A stretch of 8,721 nucleotides of DNA, taken from assembly GCA_050732575.1 (NCBI GenBank), contig JBOHRF010000218.1, positions 1-8,721 on the forward strand. The letters run 5' to 3'. Below, in pieces: positions 1 through 6,760 of this stretch. The position numbers and the translations under genes were made by a program. Origin of the DNA: JBBDWZ01 sp050732575. GTDB lineage: Bacteria; Gemmatimonadota; Gemmatimonadetes; Longimicrobiales; RSA9. The notes under the pieces were generated by a model that saw only the letters and a program-made list of their open reading frames with translations, was not told the DNA's origin and made no database searches. Positions within the stretch are counted from its first letter, which is position 1. Each line of letters opens with the position of its first letter.

Positions 1-4
1 GCGT

Positions 5-51
5 TATACAAAGAGACGGGTGGCATCGGTAAAAGCACCGAGCCACCCGTC
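5..51 (-). terminator. Strong bulged hairpin, candidate leftward intrinsic terminator
   Basis: Bases 15-24 pair perfectly with 42-51 (10 bp), A25 is bulged, and 26-30 pair with 37-41 (5 bp) around a 6-base loop at 31-36. Read on the minus strand, the stem is followed by TCTTTGT, a broken T-rich tail, which fits a weak intrinsic terminator for leftward transcription. On the plus strand the stem is followed by GC-rich bases, so it would not work as a rightward terminator. The nearest leftward gene in the window ends about 1.2 kb away, so the transcript it might terminate is not obvious. It could instead be a REP-like or mobile-element end hairpin. The structure is certain; the role is inferred. 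Confidence 0.45.
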
Positions 52-189
52 GGCTGCACAAGTGATATAGGTGAGAGATTCGCGCGGTATGCGCAAGGCT
101 TTCGGCGAGTGTTCGGAATATGTAGATTCCTCATTAAATGTGCCTGATTGAGTGTATTGGGTATACGTGTGCTCATTGGTCGCAAGCCA
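52..189. other. Non-coding or unrecognised stretch left of the phage relic
   Basis: All three plus frames are closed here: stops fall at 145-147 in frame 1, in the tag of 'gatatag' near 70 in frame 2, and early in frame 3. The open piece of frame 1 before base 145 contains the hairpin and resembles nothing I know. The bases are visibly more AT-rich than the rest of the window. I see no tRNA, no direct repeat and no convincing promoter. It probably contains the break point where the N-terminal part of the phage gene was lost. Confidence 0.4.
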
Positions 190-1186
190 GGACAGTCTCG
201 AGCGTTCAAGGCGGACCCAGTCGGCACGTCACTGCGTGCAACGTCGATGATCACGGTGCCGAGCGTCATCGAGTACCTGGTGTACCTCGATGATCCTGAG
301 TACTTCGAGATCCCGCAATGGCAGCGCGATTTGTTCTGGGTGTTCAAGGTCGGCGATGCGTAGTGGCGTCTGCCCAAGCCGTTCGAGCTGGGAATTGTCT
401 TTGGCTCGATTCCGCAGCGTCTCATGCAGTGGATGGATCAGAACGATCCAGAAGGTTTGACCGGCTGGTCAAGGAGACGCTGGGCCAGCAGGCTGAGCAC
501 CTGTTCCCCGTTCCCACGTTCCTCTCACCGCTGATCGACAGCTACGCGAACTACTCGCGGTTTCTGGATCGGCCCATCGTTCCGCGTGGGCTGGAAGACG
601 TCGACCCGCGCGAGCAGTACGCGAGTTCGACAAGCGAAGTCTCAAAGGGACTCGGACGAATGCTTGGTGTTTCGCCTGCCAAGATCGACAACGTGCTGTT
701 CAGCTACACGGGCGGGCTCGGCCGGCTCGCGACACAGGGCATCGACCTGGCAGGTGAAGGTGTTGGCGTGCGCGAGCGGGGCGCTTCGCCGGCCCTGCCC
801 AGCCAGCTACATGGCATTCGTGGTTTTGCCGTTCGTGAACCGGGCGCGTCTTCCGAAAGCATCGAACGCCTGTACCTCGAGCGGGGCCGCGCGGACCGTG
901 CCTTCAACACTCTGCGCAAGCTGCAGCGTGAAGGAAGGACGGATGAGGCGCTGGAGTACCGCGACGAGAATCTGCCACTGCTCACCCGACGCCGTCAGTT
1001 CGGCGGCATAATTCAGCAGCTGGGCGAAGACCGGAAGTTCCTGGCGGCTTCGACCGCAATGACTTGTCATCGGATGAGAAGCGGAAGCGCCGGGAAGAGA
1101 TCGAGCGCCGGATGATGTTACGCGCGGCGCAGGCGATCCGGTCGCGCGAGCACTCAAGCAAACTGGCTCAGTCCATGGGCAGGTAG
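190..1186 (+). pseudogene. Degraded phage large polyvalent protein, LPD38-like C-terminal region
   Basis: This is a relic of the C-terminal region of a phage or prophage large polyvalent protein. From memory of the family, LPD38-type regions carry the motifs seen here: DDPEYFEIPQWQRDLFW (frame 1), then LPKPFELG..FGS, then RPIVPRG, GVSPAKI, YTGGLGR and a VREPGASSESIERLY segment, ending in a charged helix (LSSDEKRKRREEIERR). The reading frame is broken three times. An in-frame TAG lies at 361-363, just before WRLPKPFELG. An apparent one-base deletion near 454-458 moves frame 1 to frame 3 (DPEG to FDRLVKETLG). A second near 1041-1046 moves frame 3 to frame 2, which then runs to TAG at 1184-1186. 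Full-length homologues are much longer at the N-terminus, and nothing upstream of about 190 continues the gene, so it is also 5'-truncated. A TTG at 148 opens frame 1 but has no Shine-Dalgarno sequence. No other phage structural gene is visible. Confidence 0.68.
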
Positions 1187-1229
1187 AGCATAGGTGAGGC
1201 GCGCCCCTGCGTCCTGCACGCGCAAAAAC
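1187..1229. other. Short gap between two convergent relics
   Basis: This gap separates the 3' end of the rightward phage relic from the 3' end of the leftward small gene. It contains only a 4-bp GCGT/ACGC stem and a short A-run. I see no convincing terminator. Confidence 0.3.
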
Positions 1230-1704
1230 TCAAGGCGCTTTCTCGTGTCGAATGCGAGCGGTCAACTCGCCATTTCTGAGCTGGTTCCTAATAGCCCTTA
1301 CAAGGCGTCGCTCCCCGCCGATGAGGAGCACGAGACGCTGCGTTTGCATCGTCTCCGGCGCTGACGCAACCTCCAGCAGGCCATCTTCGATCTCAAGACC
1401 CAACCGCTCGGTCCCATCCGGGAAAACAACTGGCACAGGCTTAGGATCGGGCAGTCTTGACGATTGCACGTGCGTCAGTTGCTGTCGAGCGAGCGCCCGC
1501 TGCCAGATTTTCGTCAGTTCCTGATCACTAAAAGCGATTCTATCAACAGCGACTTCAAAGTCGCTGACTAAGAGTTCAACGCGGGCCTTTGTCAGTCGGT
1601 GTGCACGTGCCGACGAGTATGTACCGTTCGGAATCAATAACCCTTAGTTGAAAGGTGACCGAGGTCCCATCCACATCAACGGTTCGTTCATCCAAGAGCT
1701 TCAT
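1230..1704 (-). pseudogene. Frameshifted small gene, unknown function
   Basis: Two overlapping minus-strand frames read as one protein. The first starts at ATG 1704 (MKLLDERTVDVDG...) and runs 42 codons to TGA at 1578-1576. The second continues without a stop from about 1595 to TGA at 1232-1230. Joining them at the ACAAAGGCCCG stretch near 1588-1594, by removing one base, gives about 157 residues. The product would be an acidic/amphipathic soluble protein with no signal peptide, no membrane segment and no motif I recognise. Its N-terminal part looks like beta-strands (SVTFQLRV, RYILVG). An in-frame TAA at 1725-1723 bounds the start, and only a weak GGGA lies upstream of the ATG. A GTG two codons earlier is an alternative start. 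Codon use is less GC-rich than in the genes to the right. The frameshift could be genuine decay or a sequence error. A short independent product from the second frame alone is possible but would need a TTG start without a ribosome binding site. Confidence 0.45.
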
Positions 1705-1844
1705 CGGCACGATCCCGGTGAGTTACTGCAATGGCAGCAGCAGAGCGGAGCCTCATGAGGTTGGGCGCTGGATGTGCGCCGCCCATACAATGCAGCCGCG
1801 ACCGGAACGGCGTCAAGTCAGCGCGCTTTTTCCGGCTGACGTTT
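1705..1844. other. Spacer between the decayed segment and the propeller operon
   Basis: This 140-base stretch lies downstream of the propeller gene and upstream of the small frameshifted gene, both on the minus strand. It contains a small inverted repeat, 1817-1822 with 1835-1840 (6 bp, 12-base loop). The repeat sits where a terminator for the propeller operon would be expected but lacks a following T-tract. I see no recombination site or tRNA end. It is the most likely location of the junction between decaying accessory DNA and intact chromosome. Confidence 0.4.
1787..1816 (-). promoter_or_regulatory. Weak candidate promoter for the small leftward gene
   Basis: On the minus strand a TTGACG at 1816-1811 resembles a -35 box, and after 18 bases CATTGT at 1792-1787 is a poor -10 match (3 of 6). 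It would give a leader of about 75 bases to the ATG at 1704. Only the -35 half is convincing, so this is a suggestion. Confidence 0.2.
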
Positions 1845-2972
1845 CTATTTGCGCTTCAGCTCGTGCACGCGGACAGACTCCACACCCAGATCGTCCTTGA
1901 CGATACCAACCAGAGCATTGGTCGTGATCTGCATGGGCTCGATGTCGTCGGGCACTTTGACACTGCCCACTTTGACGCCGTCGGGCGAGAGAATGGTCCA
2001 GACGCCACCCGGACCCGTCCGGTTCAGTCCACCCAGTGCCATGGCGTGAACCAGTGGCTCGAACGGTCGCACCCAGATAAAGCCCTGATCATCGACAATG
2101 AAACTGGCGAATACAGGGACCTGCTCCGGTACCCGCGCGTCTTCCCATCTCTGGCGCGTGCGCACGGCCTGCACGGGCTTGGCGCGCGCCACTGCCGAGT
2201 CGATCACCATGCGCAACGTTGCGCGCACCGGATGGACACGTTCCGGTGTCCAGCGAACCTCACGTTCTGGTTGGCCCCTGGCGTTAATAATCTGGATCCT
2301 GGGCGTCAGATTGTCCGCGACATAACCTCGTCCATTCTGCACGTCCATCACCGGTGTGGGTGACAGTGGTTCGGGCCCGGTTATCACAGGTGAATGATAT
2401 CGAGCAAAACCTTGCACGCGTGCAACCTCTCCCAGATCTGCACCAGAGCGGCTGAACCGGCGCAGCACGATTTGATCGCGACCAGGGTACGTGGCGCTCT
2501 CCACGCCGCCCACGATCCAGCCATCGGGCAGCGGCCCGGCGCCCAACGAAAGGTCGCGTTGCTTCGTAGTGAGCGTCACCACTTCAACGGTGCCGTTGGG
2601 CAGGAAGCGCGTGATGCGGCTGAGCCGGTTGTCGAATACTTCGATCGTGTCGCTACGAGCCCAGGCCGCGATGATGGACCTGAATTCGCCGGGCCCTGCC
2701 CCGCCTCGGCCGTGGCTGCTCAGCAGCTGGCCGCTGGCCCGAAACACACGAATCGAATTGCTGCCCCGGGTGGGCACGACCACCCGGCCATCGCGAAGCA
2801 GGAAGGGCGTAACCACCTGGTCGAATTCCAGATTGGGGTCACCCGCATCGACACCCAGACTGAGGCGAGGAGTGCGCACGATCTCGACCGGTGTGCCGCG
2901 CGGTGAGTTCTGCGCCACGGCATGCGTAGTTGCGAGCCATGGCAAGCTCAGCAGCAGCGAAAGGAAACGCAT
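1845..2972 (-). CDS. Exported 6-bladed beta-propeller protein
   Basis: The product is 375 residues, predicted to be periplasmic or secreted. Residues 1-20 form a signal peptide with hydrophobic core LSLLLSLPWLA and cleavage after AVA before Gln21. The mature part is built of short beta-repeats of the type 'DGRVVV...IRVFRASGQLLSSHGR', with the hallmark GRGGAGPGEF at 88-97 that is typical of the 6-bladed beta-propeller (NHL-like) proteins abundant in Gemmatimonadota and Bacteroidota. No catalytic residues can be named. Such propellers usually bind a ligand or partner, and the specific target here is unknown. The frame stays open upstream to 3200, but that part overlaps the preceding gene. ATG 2972 is preferred because AGGGAG lies 8 bases before it and a signal peptide follows. 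It is the second gene of a leftward pair, 20 bases after the DUF1684 gene, so co-transcription is likely. Length and frame look intact. Family assignment is fairly sure; function is not. Confidence 0.85.
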   Translation of the reverse strand: MRFLSLLLSLPWLATTHAVAQNSPRGTPVEIVRTPRLSLGVDAGDPNLEFDQVVTPFLLRDGRVVVPTRGSNSIRVFRASGQLLSSHGRGGAGPGEFRSIIAAWARSDTIEVFDNRLSRITRFLPNGTVEVVTLTTKQRDLSLGAGPLPDGWIVGGVESATYPGRDQIVLRRFSRSGADLGEVARVQGFARYHSPVITGPEPLSPTPVMDVQNGRGYVADNLTPRIQIINARGQPEREVRWTPERVHPVRATLRMVIDSAVARAKPVQAVRTRQRWEDARVPEQVPVFASFIVDDQGFIWVRPFEPLVHAMALGGLNRTGPGGVWTILSPDGVKVGSVKVPDDIEPMQITTNALVGIVKDDLGVESVRVHELKRK

Positions 2973-2980
2973 TCGAGTAA

Positions 2981-2986
2981 CTCCCT
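2981..2986 (-). promoter_or_regulatory. Shine-Dalgarno site of the propeller gene
   Basis: AGGGAG on the minus strand, 8 bases before ATG 2972 and inside the 20-base gap after the upstream stop codon. It decides the start, which otherwise could be placed much further upstream in the overlapping frame. Confidence 0.75.
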
Positions 2987-2992
2987 GCTTTG

Positions 2993-3916
2993 TTATTGCA
3001 CGCGTTTTTCGCCCGCCGTCACAGCCAGAGCCAGCCGATTTTCGGACGGCGCAAACGCGCAGGTGGAATAAGGCGTGAACACACAGGGCGGACTGTATGC
3101 CCGATTGAAGTCGATCATGGTCCACCCGCTCGAATCGGGAAACGGCACGCGCATGTAGCGGCCGGCCTGGTACGTCGTGGAGCGCGCCGTCGAGTCCCAC
3201 ATCATGATGAAAAACAACGTGTCGGTGGGGTCAGCAAACGCGGCCAGTCGGTGTTCTCGTTTGCCGACGCGGAACAGCAGCCGCCCGGTCGAGCGATACA
3301 CTTGCGTGCCTTCGACAATGTCCTCCACGGTGTAATTGCGCGGCGCATCGAACGGCTCGAAGCGTGCCGCCACGCGCCAGGTCGTGTCCGGCGGATACGT
3401 CTCCGGCATGCGGAAACTTGCACGCGCTGGGTGTTCCTGATCCCACCCGCGCAGCCAGAGCCGATCCGTGCCCGGCTCGCCGTGCACGCGCAGGCGCAGC
3501 GTGCCCAGCATCAGTGTGGTGGGTGTTTTCGTGCGATCACTGGCCAGCGACACGGCCGTGGTAACAGGCGTGCTGTCCGCGAGCAGGATGCGCGCGCCCG
3601 CTGCAGGTTCGAAGCGGACTTCACCATTGGCGTAACGCAGCGTGCCCACGCGCTTCGGTGATTGCGCGGCCGGAAGTACGATGGGCAGCGTGGAATCGGA
3701 GCCCATGACCTGCGCTTCGGGGCCCAGCGCCCAGATTCCGATCCAGGTCACCGGGCCCGGACCGGGCGCGATCAGCCGCGACTGACGGTAGTCACGCCAG
3801 GCATTGAATTCACGGACAAAAGCAGCCGCGTCAACGGTGGGCGGGCGCGGCCAGGGCTCGTCCGCGCAACCGGAGCACAGCAGAAGCGTGAGAGCGAGCG
3901 GAGCGGCAGGACGCAT
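2993..3916 (-). CDS. DUF1684 family lipoprotein
   Basis: The product is 307 residues and matches the DUF1684 family, whose biochemical role is not established. The N-terminus MRPAAPLALTLLLCSGC is a lipoprotein signal: a hydrophobic stretch, then a lipobox-like CSGC with Cys17 as the lipidation site (Cys rather than Leu at -3 is unusual). Family features follow in order: EFNAWRDYRQSRL (36-48) with the GPVTWIGIWALGP segment just after; a GSD...IVLP motif near 72-81; and near the C-terminus a RYMRVPFP...IDFNRAY segment, PPC, a C-x7-C pair (Cys278, Cys286) and ENRL...AGEK. The length is normal and the frame intact. The open frame extends to a TTG at 3964, but ATG 3916 is chosen because the lipoprotein signal starts there; only a weak GGA precedes it. 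It is the first gene of a leftward operon with the propeller gene and is divergent from the permease. Predicted location is a lipid-anchored envelope protein. Confidence 0.88.
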   Translation of the reverse strand: MRPAAPLALTLLLCSGCADEPWPRPPTVDAAAFVREFNAWRDYRQSRLIAPGPGPVTWIGIWALGPEAQVMGSDSTLPIVLPAAQSPKRVGTLRYANGEVRFEPAAGARILLADSTPVTTAVSLASDRTKTPTTLMLGTLRLRVHGEPGTDRLWLRGWDQEHPARASFRMPETYPPDTTWRVAARFEPFDAPRNYTVEDIVEGTQVYRSTGRLLFRVGKREHRLAAFADPTDTLFFIMMWDSTARSTTYQAGRYMRVPFPDSSGWTMIDFNRAYSPPCVFTPYSTCAFAPSENRLALAVTAGEKRVQ

Positions 3917-4238
3917 GTCGATTTTCCGTGGTTGCTGACTCTGGCAAAGTAAAGGTCTGGCCAAGCAAAACCAGCCCCGCGTCGTGTCGCTGAGGATTCT
4001 CTTGGACGCGGCGGGCCGGCGGACTCACTAGCAGACCATTACGAGCAGGCCAGTTTCGTCCTGGGGTCAACATCGGGATATCGAGAATCTCACTTCGAAG
4101 CTGGCTCAGTGGCCGCGGCCTTGGGCGCCACGGCCCGGTCCGCAATCCGATCGAATAGCGAAACCCAGCGGAACGTCCAACCAATCCGAGTGGCGAGGTA
4201 TCGAAGGGATAACCTCGAGTTTCCCGGAGAGCGCGCTG
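3917..4238. promoter_or_regulatory. Divergent intergenic region between the lipoprotein operon and the permease
   Basis: This 322-base spacer must hold promoters for both directions. On the minus strand TTGACC at 4070-4065 could be a -35 box, but no good -10 lies 16-18 bases further on. On the plus strand no clear -35/-10 pair is visible. A 10-base perfect palindrome, ggccgcggcc (4110-4119), is a possible protein-binding site but is also common in GC-rich DNA. I see no RNA gene or coding frame I would defend here. Confidence 0.4.
4226..4231 (+). promoter_or_regulatory. Shine-Dalgarno site of the ADOP permease
   Basis: GGAGAG lies 7 bases before ATG 4239. It supports this start and a permease that begins directly before its first membrane helix, without the extra N-terminal helical domain that many ADOP proteins carry. 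Confidence 0.7.
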
Positions 4239-6662
4239 ATGACCTTGGACCAGTTCACGCAGGATCTGCGCATGGCCGTACGCGGCCTGGCGCGGCGGCC
4301 CGTCTTCTTCGCCGTGGCCGCGTTCACCCTGGCCGTGGGCATGGGCGCCAACACGGCGATCTTCTCCGTAGTGAACGGCGTGCTGCTTCGGCCGCTTCCG
4401 TATCCTGCGGCCCACGAGCTCGTGATTGTCAATGTTGCGCCTACCGAAGCGAACCTGGTCCCCAGCTCGATGTCGTATCCAGATCTTGCAGATTTGCGGG
4501 ACGGTCGCGTCTTCCGTTCTCTGGTGGGCGTGAACGCCACCAACATGACGCTCACGGGCGATGGTGATCCTGCTATTCTGGAGGTTTCGCGCGTAACCGA
4601 AGGTGTGCTTGCAACCTTTGGCGCGGCGCCGGTTCGAGGTCGCGACATCCGGCGCGCCGAGTTCGGCGCCGGCGGTCCCCGCGTCGCCGTGATTGGCCAC
4701 GCACTATGGCAGGAGCGGTTTGGTGGTGACGATGCAGTGCTTGGCAAGGCCATCACGCTCAATGGCAATGGGTATGAAATCGTAGGTGTAGCGCCGCCGG
4801 GATTCGAGTATCCGCGTGGTGTGTCGCTCTGGATTCCGCGCGCGCTCGATGTGATGGGTTGCGGTCGCGGCTGTCACACCATGCAAGCCGTTGGTCGATT
4901 GGCGGCGGGTGTATCGTTGGAGGCTGCGCTCGCCGAAGCAAATCGCGCAGGTATCAATTTCGAGCAGATCTATCCCGAGACCAATACCGGCAAACGGTTT
5001 TTGGTGCGCGGACTGAAGGAGGCACTGGTCGGTGATGTGGAAGCTGGCATCTGGATCACATTTGGATCCGCGCTGCTGGTCTTGCTGATCACGTGCGCCA
5101 ACGTGGCGAATCTGTTGCTGGCGCGCGCGTCCGCGCGGGAAGGCGAAGTCGCGGTGCGGGCCGCGCTGGGCGCTTCGCGCGGTCGCCTGGCCGGACAGGT
5201 CCTGCTGGAGAGTGGTGTGCTGGCGGTGGTCGGTGGCGCGGCCGGTGTCGCGCTGGCGATGGGCGGCGTGCAAATCCTTCGTCGCCTGGCAAGTCAGTCC
5301 ATACCGCGCACCGAGTTGATCGCCATCGATGGAACCGTACTGGGGGTCACGCTCCTATCGATTGCCGTGGTGATGGCGCTCTTTGGCGCGCTGCCCGCGC
5401 TGGCTGCGTCGCGCGCGTCCGTGCACTCGAGTCTGACCCGCATGGGCCGGGGCGGCGCGGCCGCGTTGTCCACTACCAAGCTTCGGCGCGTGCTGCTGGC
5501 CGGTGAGGTTGCGTTGTCGGCAAGTCTGCTGATCTGCGCTGGTCTGCTGCTGCGCACGTTCACGCAGCTCTATGCCGTAAACGTCGGATTCGAAACCCGA
5601 GAAGTCGTCCGCTTCAGCGTGGTACTGCCAGAATCGGATTATCCGGAGCTGGCCCGCAGCGTTCAGTTCTACGCGGCGCTGGAAAACGAGATCGCTGCGC
5701 TGCCGGGCGTGGAAGCCGTGGGCACCATGTTCGGCGCGCCGCTCGGTCGCGGACGCGCGACTGGTGGTGTGCTCATCGAGGGAAGGCCGGTACCGCGTCC
5801 AGGCAATGAGCCGGAAGCATCGGTGCGATCGGTGACGCCCAGCCTGCCGGCGGTACTGCGCATTCCCCTGCGTCGGGGCCGCCTTCTGCAGGCATCGGAC
5901 AATGCCAGCGCTGCCGAGCCCGTGGCGGTGGTCAACGAGCAGTTTGTGCGCGAGCATTTTCCCAACGAAGATCCGCTAGGCAAACGTGTGCGTGTGACTG
6001 TCGATGTCGGGTACGGCAGTCCACTTTGGCGCATTGTCGGCGTAGTGGGCGATGTGCGTTTCGCATCGCTCAGGGAGCGAGCGGGTGCGGACATTTACCT
6101 GCCGCACGCACAGTATGGACCGCTATCCATGACCGTGCACGTCAGGACTGCGGCCGGAGCACCGTCGGTTTTGCAACCCGCCAGAGAAATTGTGCGGCGA
6201 CTGGACGCCAACGTTCCCGTTTATCGCGTTGAAACGTTGCAGCAGGTGCTGGCTGGCGCGGCCGCGCCGACCCGGCTGTACCTCATGCTGGTCGCGCTGT
6301 TCGCGGTGACGGCCGCGCTGCTGGCCGCGGTCGGATTGTACGGCGTCATGAGTTACGTGGTAGCACAGCGCACGCGCGAAATTGGCGTGCGCATGGCGCT
6401 GGGCGCACGACGCGACCGCATTGTTGCCCTGGTCGTCGGTCAGGGCATGTTGCCCGCCGTCATCGGACTGGCCATCGGCGTGGGCGTCGCGCTGGCGGCT
6501 GGCCGCCTTCTGGAGTCCGTGCTCTTCGGTGTGCGTCCGCACGACCCGATCGTGATTGCCGGCGCGACCGTGCTCATGGCAGTCGTGGCGCTGCTGGCCG
6601 CGGCCATTCCGGCCGCACGGGCCAGCGGTATCGATCCGGCCAGGGTGCTGCGCGGCGCTTGA
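4239..6662 (+). CDS. ADOP-type duplicated ABC permease (MacB/FtsX superfamily)
   Basis: The 807-residue inner-membrane protein is a duplicated MacB/FtsX unit of the 'acidobacterial duplicated orphan permease' type. The first half has a membrane helix at about 21-42 followed by the LLRPLPYP motif, a periplasmic MacB-like domain (about 60-260), and three FtsX helices near 272-293, 322-343 and 366-388, with GEVAVRAALGA between the first two. The second half repeats this: helix 418-437, periplasmic domain about 450-675, helices near 681-705, 735-756 and 771-793, with REIGVRMALGA after the first. The C-terminus ends in the usual IPAARASGIDPARVLRG. By family analogy such proteins couple a cytoplasmic ATPase to periplasmic work, such as lipoprotein or peptide export, but no ATPase is encoded nearby and the substrate is unknown. 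Cys208 and Cys212 in the first periplasmic domain could form a disulfide. The frame is intact. The S9 peptidase follows 98 bases downstream. Confidence 0.92.
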   Translation: MTLDQFTQDLRMAVRGLARRPVFFAVAAFTLAVGMGANTAIFSVVNGVLLRPLPYPAAHELVIVNVAPTEANLVPSSMSYPDLADLRDGRVFRSLVGVNATNMTLTGDGDPAILEVSRVTEGVLATFGAAPVRGRDIRRAEFGAGGPRVAVIGHALWQERFGGDDAVLGKAITLNGNGYEIVGVAPPGFEYPRGVSLWIPRALDVMGCGRGCHTMQAVGRLAAGVSLEAALAEANRAGINFEQIYPETNTGKRFLVRGLKEALVGDVEAGIWITFGSALLVLLITCANVANLLLARASAREGEVAVRAALGASRGRLAGQVLLESGVLAVVGGAAGVALAMGGVQILRRLASQSIPRTELIAIDGTVLGVTLLSIAVVMALFGALPALAASRASVHSSLTRMGRGGAAALSTTKLRRVLLAGEVALSASLLICAGLLLRTFTQLYAVNVGFETREVVRFSVVLPESDYPELARSVQFYAALENEIAALPGVEAVGTMFGAPLGRGRATGGVLIEGRPVPRPGNEPEASVRSVTPSLPAVLRIPLRRGRLLQASDNASAAEPVAVVNEQFVREHFPNEDPLGKRVRVTVDVGYGSPLWRIVGVVGDVRFASLRERAGADIYLPHAQYGPLSMTVHVRTAAGAPSVLQPAREIVRRLDANVPVYRVETLQQVLAGAAAPTRLYLMLVALFAVTAALLAAVGLYGVMSYVVAQRTREIGVRMALGARRDRIVALVVGQGMLPAVIGLAIGVGVALAAGRLLESVLFGVRPHDPIVIAGATVLMAVVALLAAAIPAARASGIDPARVLRGA

Positions 6663-6760
6663 GGCAGGCGTTGGCTCACCTTGCAGGCCAGTTTGAAGGC
6701 CGGCAATTTCAGGCCTTACTCCAATCTGGCCGTGACGTCGATCCTCGCGCGGAGACTGCC
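6663..6760 (+). other. Spacer between permease and peptidase with a weak hairpin
   Basis: Bases 6696-6701 (aaggcc) pair with 6712-6717 (ggcctt) around a 10-base loop. No T-tract follows, so it is a poor terminator and read-through from the permease into the peptidase gene is possible. No clear promoter is seen. GGAG at 6751-6754, 6 bases before ATG 6761, is the ribosome binding site of the peptidase. Confidence 0.4.

Noticed and set aside
1..60. Integron attC-like site, because the window begins GCGTTATAC next to a hairpin
   Set aside because: GTTATAC does not fit GTTRRRY, and no complementary core site (GTATAAC-like) is found on the far side of the stem. No integrase is present.
361..363. 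Amber codon read as sense (recoded phage genetic code)
   Set aside because: The same relic has two frame changes and lacks its N-terminal part, so simple decay explains the stop. Only one TAG is involved, and the position fits Trp rather than the Gln used in recoded phages.
1661..1760. Short plus-strand peptide reading NGSFIQELHRHDPGELLQW
   Set aside because: It is a small stretch antisense to the start of the leftward small gene, with no ribosome binding site and a stop soon after. There is not enough to call a gene.
1817..1840. Intrinsic terminator after the propeller gene
   Set aside because: The stem has only 6 base pairs with a 12-base loop, and no T-tract follows on the minus strand.
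3831..4700. Minus-strand open frame of 289 codons across the divergent spacer
   Set aside because: It overlaps both the start of the DUF1684 gene and the ADOP permease. Its composition (many His, Arg, Gly) is that of an antisense shadow and it has no recognisable start signal.
4045..6694. 12-base repeat gcaggccagttt at 4045-4056 and 6683-6694, upstream of permease and peptidase
   Set aside because: A shared 12-mer is expected by chance in a window of this size. The distances to the two start codons differ greatly (about 180 and 67 bases).
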